Below the pieces are notes generated by a model. That model ran no database searches and had not been told where the DNA came from. It saw nothing but the letters and a program-made list of their open reading frames with translations. A DNA stretch of 5,345 nucleotides. Source: DASSFZ01 sp036514635. Lineage in GTDB: Bacteria; Chloroflexota; Anaerolineae; Fen-1058. Numbering within the stretch: position 1 is the stretch's first letter; each line of letters begins with the position of its first letter. This document shows, in pieces, positions 5,229-5,345 of the stretch. The DNA is taken from positions 1 to 5,345 of the forward strand of contig DATBWU010000168.1 in the NCBI GenBank assembly GCA_036514635.1. Reading direction: 5' to 3'. The position numbers and the translations under genes were made by a program.

Positions 5229-5345
5229 CCTTATCGTTGCCTCCTTGTGCACTGCCGCCCACCCCAACCCTTGTTCAGTCTGACTCTACTTCCGCGACAA
5301 GGTTCCACTGCGAAGACTGACTGAGGTTCGCTGAAGATTCCCAAG
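5229..5345. other. Unassigned sequence downstream of tRNA-Cys
   Basis: From the end of the tRNA terminator to the window edge no coding pattern, strong promoter or structured RNA is evident. The only symmetry is a short CAGTCT (5276-5281) / AGACTG (5314-5319) pair, which is within chance. Confidence 0.5.

Noticed and set aside
4866..5267. 133-residue minus-strand open frame and a 79-residue plus-strand frame around 5081-5320
   Set aside because: Both are translations across the tRNA-Cys gene; the minus one gives the familiar RRRDLNPR-type peptide that comes from antisense tRNA.
1..5345. CRISPR array, transposase, defence or toxin–antitoxin genes
   Set aside because: No regular spaced repeats of CRISPR size, no transposase or nuclease motifs and no small paired genes were seen on either strand.

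Overview
The window is ordinary bacterial chromosome of fairly high G+C. It holds a two-component regulatory operon, a large secreted VIT–VWA protein and a tRNA-Cys gene. The organism cannot be named from this sequence alone. The VIT–VWA protein type (signal peptide followed by DGMILPEP), the alanine- and arginine-rich kinase and two short repeats of a kind scattered through environmental genomes are compatible with a Chloroflexota (Anaerolineae/Caldilineae-like) bacterium. That placement is a low-confidence inference.

Layout, left to right. At 1-51 a plus-strand frame may be the tail of a gene entering from outside. It runs into a palindromic repeat (50-98) lying between convergent units. 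At 136-2394 (minus) is a 752-residue exported protein with a VIT domain and a von Willebrand A domain with a complete MIDAS. The spacer 2395-2681 carries its ribosome binding site, a candidate promoter with operator-like repeats, and a small 9-bp tandem repeat. At 2682-4208 (minus) is a membrane HAMP/HisKA/HATPase histidine kinase. It overlaps by 4 bp the gene for an OmpR/PhoB-class response regulator (4205-4912, minus), so the order of transcription is regulator then kinase. Divergently, at 5130-5201 (plus), is tRNA-Cys(GCA) with a near-consensus sigma70 promoter upstream and an intrinsic terminator just downstream. The remaining sequence to 5345 shows nothing I can call.

How the parts may work together: the kinase senses something outside the membrane and phosphorylates the regulator at Asp53. 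Three direct 7-mers of the type GTTTGTC, at 10-11 bp steps, abut the -35 of the regulator promoter. A related trio at 11-bp steps lies upstream of the VIT–VWA gene. OmpR/PhoB-class regulators bind direct repeats of this period, and the repeats resemble the E. coli Pho box. The working model is therefore an autoregulated PhoBR-like system that also controls the secreted VIT–VWA protein. The repeats are visible in the sequence; the regulatory link is inference. I see no sign of a wholly new system. The regulatory link is the most useful lead here.
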